A DNA stretch of 64,000 nucleotides from Bacteroidota bacterium (GCA_021824635.1 JAKAKD010000041.1:62001-126000); one strand, 5' to 3'. Counted from the first letter of the stretch, positions 1 through 8,098 are shown. Notes: generated from the sequence alone by a model not told the origin. Made by a program: numbers and translations.

Positions 1-1
1 G

Positions 2-94
2 CATTATATGCAAGAAGATGAACCGGAAACATTAATTGCAAGTATCAAACTCGCGTTGAATGATTACGAAAAAATTCAAAAAGAAAAAAAGTAA
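2..94 (+). CDS. C-terminal tail of an unidentified protein (partial)
   Basis: An open frame enters from the left edge and codes about 30 residues before a TAA stop at 92-94. The visible tail is charged and probably helical (ends KIQKEKK). No family can be assigned from so short a piece. It lies upstream of nfnA on the same strand, 255 bases away, so it may or may not share a transcript. Confidence 0.45.
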   Translation, partial: HYMQEDEPETLIASIKLALNDYEKIQKEKK

Positions 95-349
95 ATAGGT
101 AAGAATAAATTTTGAATTAGCGGGGCTTATTAAATAAGAGAAGTAGATTCTTCTCATGTAGAGTTGTAACATTTTTGGAAGAGAATATAACTCCGCTTTC
201 CTTAATAAAACCGATGAAATAGTGGCATTCCCAATCAGTTCTCTCCCGAAAATCAAAAAAAACTTTTAAAGATACGTCCGAATTGCATATTTTAGCCGCC
301 GAAGTTAAAAAAATAATAGAACTTTTAGGTTTCATCAAAAGGTGAATAG
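95..349. other. Intergenic stretch with possible decayed small gene
   Basis: No convincing gene is seen. The minus strand has an open frame of 73 codons (117-338). Its C-terminal half vaguely recalls the last helices of 23S rRNA-intervening-sequence/four-helix-bundle proteins (an ...HYFIGFIKESGVI... stretch), but the start region does not fit. It is best read as chance or a relic. The last bases (aaaggtgaat before 350) provide the nfnA ribosome-binding site. Confidence 0.25.
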
Positions 350-1204
350 ATGAGTAAAATACTTTTCAAGAAACAACTTTCAAATGATGTATTTATGATG
401 CGTCTTCACGCTCCTCTGATTGCTGAAGAAAGAGCGGCGGGACAATTCATCATTTTACAAATAAACGATGATTATGGCGAAAGAATACCGCTTACAATTG
501 CTGATGCCGACACTAAAGAAGGATCAATCACAATTATCTTTCAGGTAGTTGGCAAAACCACTCTTCAACTTTCCGAAAAAAATGTGGGAGATGTAATACC
601 TGCATTAGTTGGACCGCTCGGCAAACCGACTCACATAGAAAATTTTGGAACGGTTGTTTGTGTAGGAGGCGGAATTGGTGTAGCACCGCTTCATCCTATT
701 GCTCAGGCATTGAAGAAAGCCGGCAATCATGTTATTACAATCATCGGCGCGCGCAATAAAGATTTAATCATACTCGAAGAAGAGATGAAAGCGATTGCAG
801 ATGAATTTATTCTCTGCACGGATGATGGAAGTTACGGTCGCAAAGCGTTAGTAACCGAACCGTTAAAAGAAATTTGCGAACGCTCTCCGAAACCGAATAT
901 GGTTATTGCAATCGGTCCCCCGATAATGATGAAATTCTGTTCCGAGACAACCAGACCGTATGAAGTATTCACACAAGTTTCTTTAAATACAATAATGGTA
1001 GATGGAACCGGAATGTGCGGCGGATGCCGTGTTAATGTGGGCAAAGAAATTAAATTTGTCTGTGTTGACGGTCCGGAATTTGACGGGCACAAAGTTGATT
1101 TCGACAATATGATGTCGAGATTGAATTCATATAAAGAACTTGAAAGAGAGGCGCACAGCTGTTTTCTCGAGCAAGAAATTAAGAATAAGGAGGCGCTTCA
1201 ATGA
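350..1204 (+). CDS. nfnA: NADH-dependent ferredoxin:NADP+ oxidoreductase, small (FAD/2Fe-2S) subunit NfnA
   Basis: This is the small subunit of the cytoplasmic electron-bifurcating transhydrogenase NfnAB, which couples NADPH oxidation to reduction of ferredoxin and NAD+. The 284 residues have the ferredoxin-NADP reductase fold of the PyrK/SudB family: the FAD-binding R-I-P-L-T at 45-49, a GPLG loop at 88-91 and the nucleotide-binding GGGIGVAPL at 106-114. The 2Fe-2S site is of the Nfn type, with Asp218 and cysteines 223, 226 and 238 in a DGTGMCGGCR context. An AAAGGTG ribosome-binding site precedes the ATG. The stop overlaps the start of nfnB by four bases (ATGA), so the two are translationally coupled. 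Sulfide dehydrogenase SudB is closely related and cannot be fully excluded. Confidence 0.9.
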   Translation: MSKILFKKQLSNDVFMMRLHAPLIAEERAAGQFIILQINDDYGERIPLTIADADTKEGSITIIFQVVGKTTLQLSEKNVGDVIPALVGPLGKPTHIENFGTVVCVGGGIGVAPLHPIAQALKKAGNHVITIIGARNKDLIILEEEMKAIADEFILCTDDGSYGRKALVTEPLKEICERSPKPNMVIAIGPPIMMKFCSETTRPYEVFTQVSLNTIMVDGTGMCGGCRVNVGKEIKFVCVDGPEFDGHKVDFDNMMSRLNSYKELEREAHSCFLEQEIKNKEALQ

Positions 1205-2721
1205 GTCACATCACGCCTGAACAATTATCAGAAGATGCAAAAAAATTGATAGTAGATTATTTATCAAAAATAGATGAGCTTAAAACCAAAGACCGTATGA
1301 AAATTCCCGCACAGGAAATGCCTGCGCAAGATCCGGAAATCCGGTCTCATAATCTGGATGAAGTAGCATTGGGATACACAGTTGAACAAGCGCGTATTGA
1401 AGCAATGAGATGTCTTCAATGCGTAAAGAAAAATTGTGTTGAAGATTGTCCGGTAAAAATTGATATACCAAGATTTATAGATCACATTGCACACGGCGAC
1501 ATGGGCAATGCGGCGGGAGTTATTAAAGAAGCTTCTCTCCTACCTGCTATCTGCGGAAGAGTTTGTCCTCAGGAAACTCAATGCCAGTCCAATTGCACGG
1601 TTGGTAAAGCTTTGAAGGATGTTGATAAATCAGTTGCAATAGGACGGCTAGAAAGATTTGTTGCAGATTGGGAACGCGCAACAGGAAAAATTTCGATACC
1701 GGAAATAAAACCTGCCACAGGTAAAAAAGTCGCTGTAGTTGGAAGCGGTCCAGCCGGATTAGTTGTTGCGGCAGACTGCAGACGCGAAGGTCATCATGTA
1801 ACAATCTTCGAAGCGTTTCATAAACTTGGCGGCGTTTTACGTTATGGAATTCCGGAATTCAGATTGCCAAACGATATAATTGATAAAGAAATTGAAGTGC
1901 TTAAAGCTATGGGCGTTGAGTTCCAAACAAATTTTGTTGTTGGAAGAACACGCAAACTTACAGATTTGATGGATAAGGACGGATACAACGCTGTATTTGT
2001 TGGTACCGGCGCCGGACTGCCGATGTTCATGGGAATTGAAGGAGAAAATTTAGTTGGAGTTTTTTCTGCAAATGAATATTTAACCCGCGCCAACTTAATG
2101 CGAGCATTCGAAAAAGGGAAAGCCGATACTCCGATTTATCCTTCTAAAAATGTTGCGGTACTTGGCGGAGGAAACGTCGCAATGGATTCCGCAAGAATGG
2201 CGAAGCGTCTCGGTGCGGAAAATGTTTACGTAGTTTATCGCAGAACCGAAGTTGAAATGCCTGCGCGTAAAGAAGAAGTTGAACACGCAAAAGAAGAAGG
2301 GATCGAATTTTATTTTCTCCAAAATGCAAAAAGAATCATCGGCGGCGAAAATGGTAAAGTAAAAGCAATGGAATGTTTGCGCTACGAACTTGGCGAACCG
2401 GATTCTTCTGGTAGACGCAGACCGGTTGTAATTCCAAACAGCGAATTTATTCTTGATGTTGATACAGTAATTGTTGCAATTGGAAATAGCAGCAATCCGT
2501 TGATCAGTCAAACGACACCGCAAATTAATGTTAATAAGTGGGGCAATATTATTGTTGATGAGACACAAAAAACTTCTGTTGATAAAATCTTTGCCGGCGG
2601 AGATATTGTTCTCGGCGCGGCGACAGTTATTCTGGCTATGGGCGAAGGAAGACGTGCCGCAGCATCAATAAATAAAATGCTTGCGGATGATATTGAAAAA
2701 GAGAAAAAATCAGTAAACTAA
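1201..2721 (+). CDS. nfnB: NADH-dependent ferredoxin:NADP+ oxidoreductase, large subunit NfnB (GltD-like)
   Basis: Large flavoprotein subunit, related to the glutamate synthase small subunit GltD. It carries the bifurcating FAD and two 4Fe-4S clusters. Of 506 residues, the N-terminal domain holds two cysteine clusters, C71-C74-C79-C83 and C118-C122-C128-C132. A first dinucleotide motif (VVGSGPAG, 179-186) follows, and a second Rossmann motif (LGGGNVAMDSAR) lies in the middle. The partner directly upstream is NfnA, not a glutamate synthase large subunit, which favours Nfn over GltD. The protein ends in a lysine-rich tail (IEKEKKSVN). A similar tail reappears in the same frame type at 3251-3286, beyond the adjacent toxin-antitoxin locus; see findings. 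Confidence 0.9.
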   Translation: MSHITPEQLSEDAKKLIVDYLSKIDELKTKDRMKIPAQEMPAQDPEIRSHNLDEVALGYTVEQARIEAMRCLQCVKKNCVEDCPVKIDIPRFIDHIAHGDMGNAAGVIKEASLLPAICGRVCPQETQCQSNCTVGKALKDVDKSVAIGRLERFVADWERATGKISIPEIKPATGKKVAVVGSGPAGLVVAADCRREGHHVTIFEAFHKLGGVLRYGIPEFRLPNDIIDKEIEVLKAMGVEFQTNFVVGRTRKLTDLMDKDGYNAVFVGTGAGLPMFMGIEGENLVGVFSANEYLTRANLMRAFEKGKADTPIYPSKNVAVLGGGNVAMDSARMAKRLGAENVYVVYRRTEVEMPARKEEVEHAKEEGIEFYFLQNAKRIIGGENGKVKAMECLRYELGEPDSSGRRRPVVIPNSEFILDVDTVIVAIGNSSNPLISQTTPQINVNKWGNIIVDETQKTSVDKIFAGGDIVLGAATVILAMGEGRRAAASINKMLADDIEKEKKSVN

Positions 2722-2730
2722 TTTTTTAAT

Positions 2731-2752
2731 GAGGCGTTCTCTCAAGCGCCTC
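2731..2752. other. Stem-loop after nfnB
   Basis: A GAGGCG / CGCCTC stem with a 10-base loop lies just past the nfnB stop. There is no T-run after it on the plus strand, so it is a weak candidate for a terminator. It may equally protect the 3' end of the convergent toxin transcript. Confidence 0.35.
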
Positions 2753-2768
2753 ACCTTATCCTTCAAAA

Positions 2769-3022
2769 TTATTTATAAACTTCTTTTCTATGCTTTATTC
2801 GATAGATGTGAACAATTTTTTGTTTATCATCAATTTCAAAAAGAACTCGGTAATATCCACTACGAATTCTATAACCTTCTTGATCAGTTAATTTTTGGAC
2901 ACCAATTGGGCGGGGATATTTTTTAATTGTTTTATACGAGATAATATTTTTATAACTTCTTTATTTGGAAGTGCTTCCAAATCTTTGAATGCAGACTTCT
3001 TGATAAGAATACTATAAACCAC
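2769..3022 (-). pseudogene. RelE/ParE-family toxin gene with a single-base frameshift
   Basis: On the minus strand a GTG start (3022) lies inside the end of the antitoxin gene and opens a frame reading VVYSILIKKSAFKDLEALP... through KNIP. The continuation (RPIGVQKL, EGYRIRSGYYRVLFEI, then IYRIKHRKEVYK and a stop at 2769) is in another frame. Joining the two restores an 84-residue protein with the RelE hallmark block ending in the IxHRxxVY-type motif. The break falls in the G/C run at 2908-2915, and one missing C in a CCCC run explains it. RelE toxins cleave mRNA on the ribosome; this copy would be inactive unless the missing base is a sequencing error. It is partnered with the antitoxin directly upstream. 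Confidence 0.75.
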
Positions 3023-3197
3023 GTTTCTTCAAGTATTGTTCGACAGTTAAACTCTTGCCGCGGACTTTCTTAGCTTTTTCTAAATCTGAAATATCTTCGA
3101 GCAATTCTATCGTTTCACTTAACGCGGGATTCTTTTTCAGTTTCTCCCATTCAGTACGTGCAATCTTTACATGCGTTTTAGTTTTTGTTAAAGTCAT
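3012..3197 (-). CDS. Antitoxin of a RelE-type toxin-antitoxin pair
   Basis: A 61-residue protein, mostly helical and charged, ending VEQYLKKRGL. That C-terminus is common in small antitoxins that precede RelE/ParE toxins and wrap around them. The N-terminus (MTLTKTKTHVKIAR) would hold the dimer/DNA-binding part, which normally represses the operon. Its stop overlaps the toxin's GTG start by 11 bases, the usual antitoxin-first order. The assignment rests mainly on that arrangement. The locus is convergent with nfnB. Confidence 0.7.
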   Translation of the reverse strand: MTLTKTKTHVKIARTEWEKLKKNPALSETIELLEDISDLEKAKKVRGKSLTVEQYLKKRGL

Positions 3198-3250
3198 CTC
3201 TTCACCAGATTTCTTTTTGCAAATATAACGTAATCAACCATACATTTTCT

Positions 3251-3286
3251 AAAGAAATTGAAAAAGAAAAGGAGGTGATAAATTGA
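3251..3286 (+). pseudogene. Possible relic of the nfnB 3' end
   Basis: Plus-strand codons read KEIEKEKEVIN and a TGA, followed by TTTTT. The real nfnB tail reads DDIEKEKKSVN, TAA, then TTTTTT. The stops align, and 6 of 11 residues are identical with several conservative changes. It sits just beyond the TA locus that follows nfnB. The match is short and low in complexity, so chance is possible. The AAGGAGGTGA inside it looks like a perfect Shine-Dalgarno but no gene follows. Confidence 0.45.
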
Positions 3287-3294
3287 TTTTTGTA

Positions 3295-3316
3295 GAGACG
3301 TTCGGTCGAGCGTCTC
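3295..3316. terminator. Inverted repeat, possible terminator or dispersed palindrome
   Basis: GAGACG and CGTCTC arms enclose a G/C-rich middle that can also pair partly. It is followed on the plus strand by a T-rich stretch (gttttatttatttt). It lies between the TA locus and the converging membrane-protein gene, where a bidirectional terminator would be expected. GAGACG...CGTCTC palindromes of this kind are also common dispersed repeats. Confidence 0.4.
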
Positions 3317-3324
3317 CGTTTTAT

Positions 3325-3645
3325 TTATTTTGTGTTAAAATTAGGTAGTTGGCTTTTCAGTTCATTCAATAATTCTACGGTTCTGTGTGTGTTGTCTTCC
3401 ATACTGACAAAGCAAGAAATCATTTGACCCATTGCAACAAACAGATAACCAAATGCGCCGGTTAGTAAACCGATTGGGAAACTTAACAACCCTATTGCTT
3501 TAGCAAAACTATCATTACTCACACAGCTTGTTAGACTGGAAAAAATTGTTAATCCAGCAAAACCAACAATTACCCATCCAATGATTGAAATTGTTTTGCC
3601 AAGAGACAAAAGTGTTTTAAAGCGGGAGTTATTTTGGAAATCCAT
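3325..3645 (-). CDS. Small membrane protein of unknown function
   Basis: A 106-residue protein with two hydrophobic segments: about 18-40 (IIGWVIVGFAGLTIF...) and about 50-80 (IGLLSFPIGLLTGAFGYLFVAMG). A short hydrophilic tail ends in a lysine. The first segment ends in a cysteine pair separated by a short loop. No family is recognised. It is the last gene of a minus-strand run behind the T9SS propeller protein (15-base gap) and the CsgG-like gene, so co-transcription is likely. Confidence 0.55.
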   Translation of the reverse strand: MDFQNNSRFKTLLSLGKTISIIGWVIVGFAGLTIFSSLTSCVSNDSFAKAIGLLSFPIGLLTGAFGYLFVAMGQMISCFVSMEDNTHRTVELLNELKSQLPNFNTK

Positions 3646-3660
3646 ACTTATTCTCCAATT

Positions 3661-6105
3661 TCATTTTAGCAGTAACAACTTCTTAGTTTGAGAAAAATTT
3701 CCGGCTTGTAAACGATAGAAATAAACTCCGCTTGGGAGATTCATTCCATTAAATTCTACTTCGTAATGACCGGGGAGCTTTTCTTCATTTACGAGTGTTG
3801 CTACTTCCCTTCCAAGTAGATCGTAAACTTTTAAGCTAACAAATTCTGTACGCGGAATTAAAAATGATATTGTTGTAGTTGGATTAAATGGGTTAGGATA
3901 ATTTTGAGAAAGTTGAAATTCATATGCAATCTCATCTTCAGATTTAATATTGGTTGTTGTTTGGTCATAGTATTTATATATTTTATTATTAACTGCTGCA
4001 AACACAAACTTGATTTTATATCCAAAAGCATATTCAATTGTAGTTCCAATAGGTCCAACGTCTGCTGGATTTGGTAATCCTTGATTGAATTGCGTCCATG
4101 TGTTTCCACTATCTGTACTTTTAAATATTGCTTGATTGCCTGCACCGGAAGTAAATAGTATACCATCGGAACTTATTGACAATTGTGAGATCTCATTAGT
4201 TGTAATTCCATTAGTTAAATTTTCCCAACTATCCCCATCATTAGTGGTTCTAAACAAACCTCTTCCTTGCGTGCCCGTATAAATATTAGTCTGAGTACCA
4301 ACAAAAACATTTCCAGAATTATCAACTACCATAGTGGAGATATTGGTACTAGTTAAACCATTATTTATCTGTTGCCAAGTACTACCATAATCATTTGATT
4401 TATACATTCCCTCGATACCAGAACCACCGTAAACTAAACCACTATTTGTAACAATAACATTTCCGGTGCAAGCACCAAGTCCATTCTGAACATTAGTCCA
4501 GGTATTACCTAAATCAGAAGTTCGATACACTCCAGTACACGCATACCCGTCACCAGCAAATACGTAATTATTTAATGCATATATTTTATTAATGTGAGCT
4601 GTACCTAGTCCAATTTTATTCCATGAATTACCATTATTATTCGAAAAATATACACCGTCACCATGTGTCCCAATAAAAATTCTATCATACTCGTCTATTG
4701 ATATGCAAGCAATGTTATTAAACGATAAACCATTATTTAGCTTACTCCAAGTATTTCCTAAATCAGTACTTCGGTAAATTCCATCAGTTGATGTACAAAC
4801 AAAAACATGATTTTGACTATTCGTTGCTATTGCTTGAATACCTAAATTTTGTGAAGGCCAGTTTGTAGATTGCCACTGCGATGAAATGTCTTGTTGCGTA
4901 GTAAAAGACCAGACCTCCGACCAATCACTAGTATTTATTCCATCAGTTGCATTAACTCTCCAATAATACAATGTGTTATGCGAAAGACCGCTTATTGATT
5001 GTGATGTGCTGATAATTCCACTTTGGTCAAATATTGTTGATGAAAAATTTGCATTTGTAGAAACTTGCAGACGATAGGATATAGCATTATTTACCGAAGA
5101 CCAACTCAATGTTGGGCGAACGTTAATACCATTTGCATTATTATTAGGAGAAACTAGGTCGGGTGAAGGCATTACAGCAATCTGAGAGTATTGCCCCTTT
5201 ATAATCCCTTTATTAAAACATCCTGCAAACACCGTTCCTTTAGAATCAACAGCCAAGTCAGCAATAGAATATAACGCAGGTAAGCCACCAGTAAAAGTCC
5301 AATTGTTACCGTTATCAGATGAATAAAAAACACCACCGCTGGTTCCAACTAATATTGAACCATCTTTTAATTCATATATGGTATTAATCTTTTTATCACC
5401 ACTAAATAATAATAATGTCCAACTTAATCCTTCATCCATTGAACGAAATAAATAATTATCAGAAGCAGTCACTATAAATATTGTTGAACTTTTTGTAATT
5501 ATTAAATCTTTGATAGCTAAATCGGAAATTTTTTGAAAAGTGAAACCATTATTATTTGATTGGTATAATCCGTTCGACATACCGACATAAATTTTATCAT
5601 TTTTGTCGATGAATATTTTATTGAAGGTTCCAGTTAGCGAACCATTAATAGGTAACCATGTCGTTCCCATATCAGTGGTCTTATATAATCCACCAGACCA
5701 CAAGAATAGATGATTTAATGAATTCAGAGCTAAACCATCATTACCAGGATTTAAATTTGCTACGACATTATGCCATTTACCATCAGATATCTTATAAATA
5801 AAAGCTTGGGACGAGGTTGTCAAATATAGATTACCAAATTTATCCTGAATTAAATTCCAGATGCCTACTTGCGCAAAACTATTATAATCCTTTTGCCAAT
5901 AACTCCCACCATTTGTTGAATAATAGAGTCCATCATTGGTCCCCGCCATTATTGTGTTATTATTTGGGAACACGAATTTAAACCTATATAAATAATATAC
6001 ATCTAAGGGAAAAGAGCTATCCCATTGAATCTGAGAAAAAGAAAAATTACTGAACAATAGCTGAATTATAATAATGTATATGTAAAATCTTAGTTTTGCT
6101 TTCAT
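3661..6105 (-). CDS. Secreted beta-propeller protein with fibronectin III domain and T9SS sorting domain
   Basis: Predicted to be exported by the Sec system and then moved to the cell surface or outside by type IX secretion. From the ATG at 6105 the protein has 814 residues: a signal peptide (1 to about 25, ending FSFSQ), BNR/sortilin-type propeller repeats (many STDxGxTW-like motifs), a fibronectin type III-like domain (about 310-405), and a second set of propeller repeats. The last ~80 residues are a type A sorting domain (NYPNPFNPTTTISF ... GVYFYRLQAGNFSQTKKLLLLK, given here in parts). The ATG is preferred over an upstream TTG because GGAGG lies 7 bases before it. The ligand is unknown. 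It is downstream of a CsgG-family gene with a 28-base gap. Confidence 0.85.
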   Translation of the reverse strand: MKAKLRFYIYIIIIQLLFSNFSFSQIQWDSSFPLDVYYLYRFKFVFPNNNTIMAGTNDGLYYSTNGGSYWQKDYNSFAQVGIWNLIQDKFGNLYLTTSSQAFIYKISDGKWHNVVANLNPGNDGLALNSLNHLFLWSGGLYKTTDMGTTWLPINGSLTGTFNKIFIDKNDKIYVGMSNGLYQSNNNGFTFQKISDLAIKDLIITKSSTIFIVTASDNYLFRSMDEGLSWTLLLFSGDKKINTIYELKDGSILVGTSGGVFYSSDNGNNWTFTGGLPALYSIADLAVDSKGTVFAGCFNKGIIKGQYSQIAVMPSPDLVSPNNNANGINVRPTLSWSSVNNAISYRLQVSTNANFSSTIFDQSGIISTSQSISGLSHNTLYYWRVNATDGINTSDWSEVWSFTTQQDISSQWQSTNWPSQNLGIQAIATNSQNHVFVCTSTDGIYRSTDLGNTWSKLNNGLSFNNIACISIDEYDRIFIGTHGDGVYFSNNNGNSWNKIGLGTAHINKIYALNNYVFAGDGYACTGVYRTSDLGNTWTNVQNGLGACTGNVIVTNSGLVYGGSGIEGMYKSNDYGSTWQQINNGLTSTNISTMVVDNSGNVFVGTQTNIYTGTQGRGLFRTTNDGDSWENLTNGITTNEISQLSISSDGILFTSGAGNQAIFKSTDSGNTWTQFNQGLPNPADVGPIGTTIEYAFGYKIKFVFAAVNNKIYKYYDQTTTNIKSEDEIAYEFQLSQNYPNPFNPTTTISFLIPRTEFVSLKVYDLLGREVATLVNEEKLPGHYEVEFNGMNLPSGVYFYRLQAGNFSQTKKLLLLK

Positions 6106-6133
6106 ATCAACCTCCAAACAAGATTTGGAAGAA

Positions 6134-7096
6134 TTATTTTCTTACTATTTTTATTGCTTTATCACCTTCAGCAAAAGTTACTCCTGTTATGGTTGTTGCT
6201 GTTGCATAGTCCTGCGCAACATCATTGATTTTTATTATTCCCTTCTGAATTTTTTCTACAATTTCTTTTGAACCAATTTTTATTTTCTTCCCAATACCAA
6301 TTACCTGGAATTCATCACCGACCTGAATACCATCATCTTTACCTTTACTTAAATAAACTGTGCCTTCATTTAAGGCCACATCACATTCAATCGGATATTT
6401 TGATAAATCACCCACTACTTTTTCAATTTTTTCAACACAACTATCCGCCGCAACCTTTAACGCTGCAGAAAGAAGAAGACCTAAATCCTTCTTTGCACCT
6501 ACATCACTTCCAAATAATGTAACACCGCCTTGCGATTCAGTGCCCTGAGCCGTTTCTGATAAGACTATTTCACCAGTAGTTGTATTTGTGAGTGTAAAAT
6601 TTATTCTAACATTACCTTCAACAGATTTTCCGCCAAAGCCCAGAATAGTTCCTCCTTTTTCAGCTACTCCTGCTTCGCTTATATTTCCGGCAAGTAGATA
6701 ATGCGCACCAATCAATTTTGCTGCTTCTACAATATCCCCATTCTGAAGTTCAGATATTTTTCTTTCAAAAAGATTAGCATCCAGGACCTTAAATTTTCCT
6801 GTTTTCACAAGCTGCGTTGTAAAAATATCCGCTGCTTGATAACCAAGATCTCCTTTTTCAGATTCAAGGCGCGAACCACTAGCTTGCCCGCTTGCTGCGG
6901 CAGCACCACCAATTGAAGATTCTCCGGTCCTTCCGGCAATTGCTCCAACTTGAGAACTCGCTTTTACTTCCCCTTCAGTTTTCGCTATTCTATCAGTTCT
7001 ATCATCAAACCGATTTACAACGACCTTAAAAGTTTGAGCAATAATAAAAGATGAACAGATTAAAATGATTATGGAAATTTTTGCTAATGAATTCAT
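6134..7096 (-). CDS. CsgG/HfaB-family envelope protein
   Basis: A 320-residue exported protein with a cleavable signal peptide (about 1-20, ...SSFIIAQ). No lipobox cysteine is evident, unlike E. coli CsgG. The CsgG-type core is visible as V.RFDDRT near the start, then YQAADIFTTQLVKTGKFKVLD and GAHYLLAGNISE, and a strand-rich region with a TLTNTTTGEIV motif. A glycine/alanine/serine-rich segment (about 45-78) is inserted after the first strand. CsgG proteins form outer-membrane-associated secretion channels for curli; relatives occur widely with other substrates, so the role is open. Its GGAGGG ribosome-binding site lies in the stem of a hairpin (7099-7145). It is likely the first gene of an operon with the T9SS propeller protein. 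Confidence 0.75.
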   Translation of the reverse strand: MNSLAKISIIILICSSFIIAQTFKVVVNRFDDRTDRIAKTEGEVKASSQVGAIAGRTGESSIGGAAAASGQASGSRLESEKGDLGYQAADIFTTQLVKTGKFKVLDANLFERKISELQNGDIVEAAKLIGAHYLLAGNISEAGVAEKGGTILGFGGKSVEGNVRINFTLTNTTTGEIVLSETAQGTESQGGVTLFGSDVGAKKDLGLLLSAALKVAADSCVEKIEKVVGDLSKYPIECDVALNEGTVYLSKGKDDGIQVGDEFQVIGIGKKIKIGSKEIVEKIQKGIIKINDVAQDYATATTITGVTFAEGDKAIKIVRK

Positions 7097-7098
7097 TT

Positions 7099-7145
7099 AC
7101 CCTCCGACGCGGTTTGTTATTAGTATTATTCCCACGTTGGAGGGT
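7099..7145 (-). promoter_or_regulatory. Leader hairpin that sequesters the csgG-like ribosome-binding site
   Basis: Read on the minus strand, ACCCTCC pairs perfectly with GGAGGGT three bases before the ATG at 7096. After one mismatch, ACGTG pairs with CGCGT, leaving a loop of about 21 bases. The Shine-Dalgarno sequence is thus entirely inside the stem. Such a layout fits a translational switch (RNA thermometer, protein- or sRNA-controlled opening). The plus strand shows a T5 after the same hairpin, but no plus-strand gene leads into it. Confidence 0.6.
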
Positions 7146-7237
7146 TTTTGCAGAAAATGATTTGAAAATATTTATTTAGTTTTTGGGGTTATTGATAGGA
7201 AATAGAAAAAAATTAGAATCTTGTACGAAAACGAAGT

Positions 7238-7639
7238 CTATGAAACTGGCAGAAGATTTTTGATTTGGATTAAAAATTCTTTCATCTCATCAAACATTTG
7301 TAAAACTTCGTCGTTTTCATATGTAACAAAAGTATCATAATCGCTTTTTGTTCTTCTATTAAAAGCTTTCGTAATTATTTTACCAAATCGGTCATTGATT
7401 TTTCCTGAAAAGACAAAACTCTTATTAAACCATCCGATCAGTTGAGCATGTTTAGATGTTTCAAATCCTTCTGCAAGTCCTAAAGCCAGTAAGGAATAAA
7501 ACATACCATAATAAATCCTATTAACTGCAGAGCGAAGTCTATTATTATTTATCAATAATTCAACATCAGATACAGCTTCTTCAGCTTGCTGCAAACGGTA
7601 CTTGATCAAATCAATTCTATCGTTGTCTTCTATAGTCAA
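7238..7639 (-). CDS. HEPN-domain protein (toxin side of a HEPN/MNT pair)
   Basis: A 133-residue helical protein of the HEPN family: ...AEEAVSDVELLINNNRLRSAVNRIYYGMFY..., then KHAQLIGWFNKSFV, ending with an AFNRRTKSDYDTF block. HEPN proteins of this sort are RNases or AMPylation targets that act as toxins. Here the C-terminal motif is R-x-x-x-x-D-Y rather than the R-x4-H-x-Y of HepT. It overlaps the MNT gene by four bases (ATGA), so the two are translationally coupled. In characterised pairs the MNT partner neutralises HEPN by modifying it. Confidence 0.8.
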   Translation of the reverse strand: MTIEDNDRIDLIKYRLQQAEEAVSDVELLINNNRLRSAVNRIYYGMFYSLLALGLAEGFETSKHAQLIGWFNKSFVFSGKINDRFGKIITKAFNRRTKSDYDTFVTYENDEVLQMFDEMKEFLIQIKNLLPVS

Positions 7640-7956
7640 GCGTATACTCCGGTATTGATAGCATTGATAAAAATTGGCTGTTTCCCGCGCTTAGAATTAA
7701 TTTCTTTTTGCGAAATTATGTGGGCATCAATAAGTATGTTGTATTTCAAGTCAATGTCGTAACAAAGATCAAGAATTCTATTCTCATCTTTCCAATTGTA
7801 ATCTTTATCCATAATTATCAACACATCAAAATCTGAATCAGAAATTTCCAGACTCATTAACTGAGAGCCGAATAATATTACATCGATGATGCCGAAACCG
7901 AAATTAGCGAGTAGATATTTTTTTAATTCTTTTAGTATTTGGATTTTATCATTCAT
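7636..7956 (-). CDS. Minimal nucleotidyltransferase (MNT antitoxin)
   Basis: A 106-residue pol-beta-superfamily nucleotidyltransferase. The signature G-S-x(9)-D-x-D is present as GSQLMSLEISDSDFDVLI (about 32-49), with the metal-binding aspartates intact, so the enzyme looks active. MntA-type antitoxins AMPylate a tyrosine of the HEPN toxin. It is the first gene of the two-gene unit. The ATG at 7956 follows a short AT-rich leader. Confidence 0.8.
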   Translation of the reverse strand: MNDKIQILKELKKYLLANFGFGIIDVILFGSQLMSLEISDSDFDVLIIMDKDYNWKDENRILDLCYDIDLKYNILIDAHIISQKEINSKRGKQPIFINAINTGVYA

Positions 7957-7987
7957 TTAACTTCTCCGAGAGCAAGTTACTAAAAAA

Positions 7988-8098
7988 ATGTACATCCGGC
8001 ACGGTATTATTTCAAATACGTTACCCCCTATAAGTAAATATCTATCGGGGGATGACTTTATAAACGAAATTGAAAAAGAAAGTATAATTATTGAATAG
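7988..8098 (+). other. Short plus-strand reading frame, probably a gene relic
   Basis: A 36-codon frame (MYIRHGIISNTLPP ... INEIEKESIIIE) runs opposite to the end of the DUF2442 gene. It spans the 20-base repeat copy at 8008-8027. It shares 16 bases (gaaattgaaaaagaaa) with the tail relic at 3254-3269. No function can be given; it may be debris of an earlier gene end. Confidence 0.25.
8008..8027. repeat. 20-base direct repeat, copy 1
   Basis: Identical to 8689-8708. Copy 2 is the last codons of the anti-sigma-like gene (minus strand: G-V-T-Y-L-K then a stop). This copy reads the same six codons followed by TAA, isolated from any gene. The two copies bracket the DUF2442 and DUF4160 genes. Confidence 0.8.

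Noticed and set aside
2095-2568. Minus-strand open frame of 157 codons
   Set aside because: Antisense shadow of nfnB.
2729-2926. Plus-strand open frame of 65 codons after nfnB
   Set aside because: It lies antisense to the RelE-type toxin gene, whose two frames carry clear family motifs; the plus-strand product does not resemble anything.
3271-3360. Perfect AAGGAGGTGA Shine-Dalgarno followed by a TTG codon
   Set aside because: The short frame that follows runs through an inverted repeat into the 3' end of the opposite gene and has no protein character; the bases are explained as codons of a tail relic.
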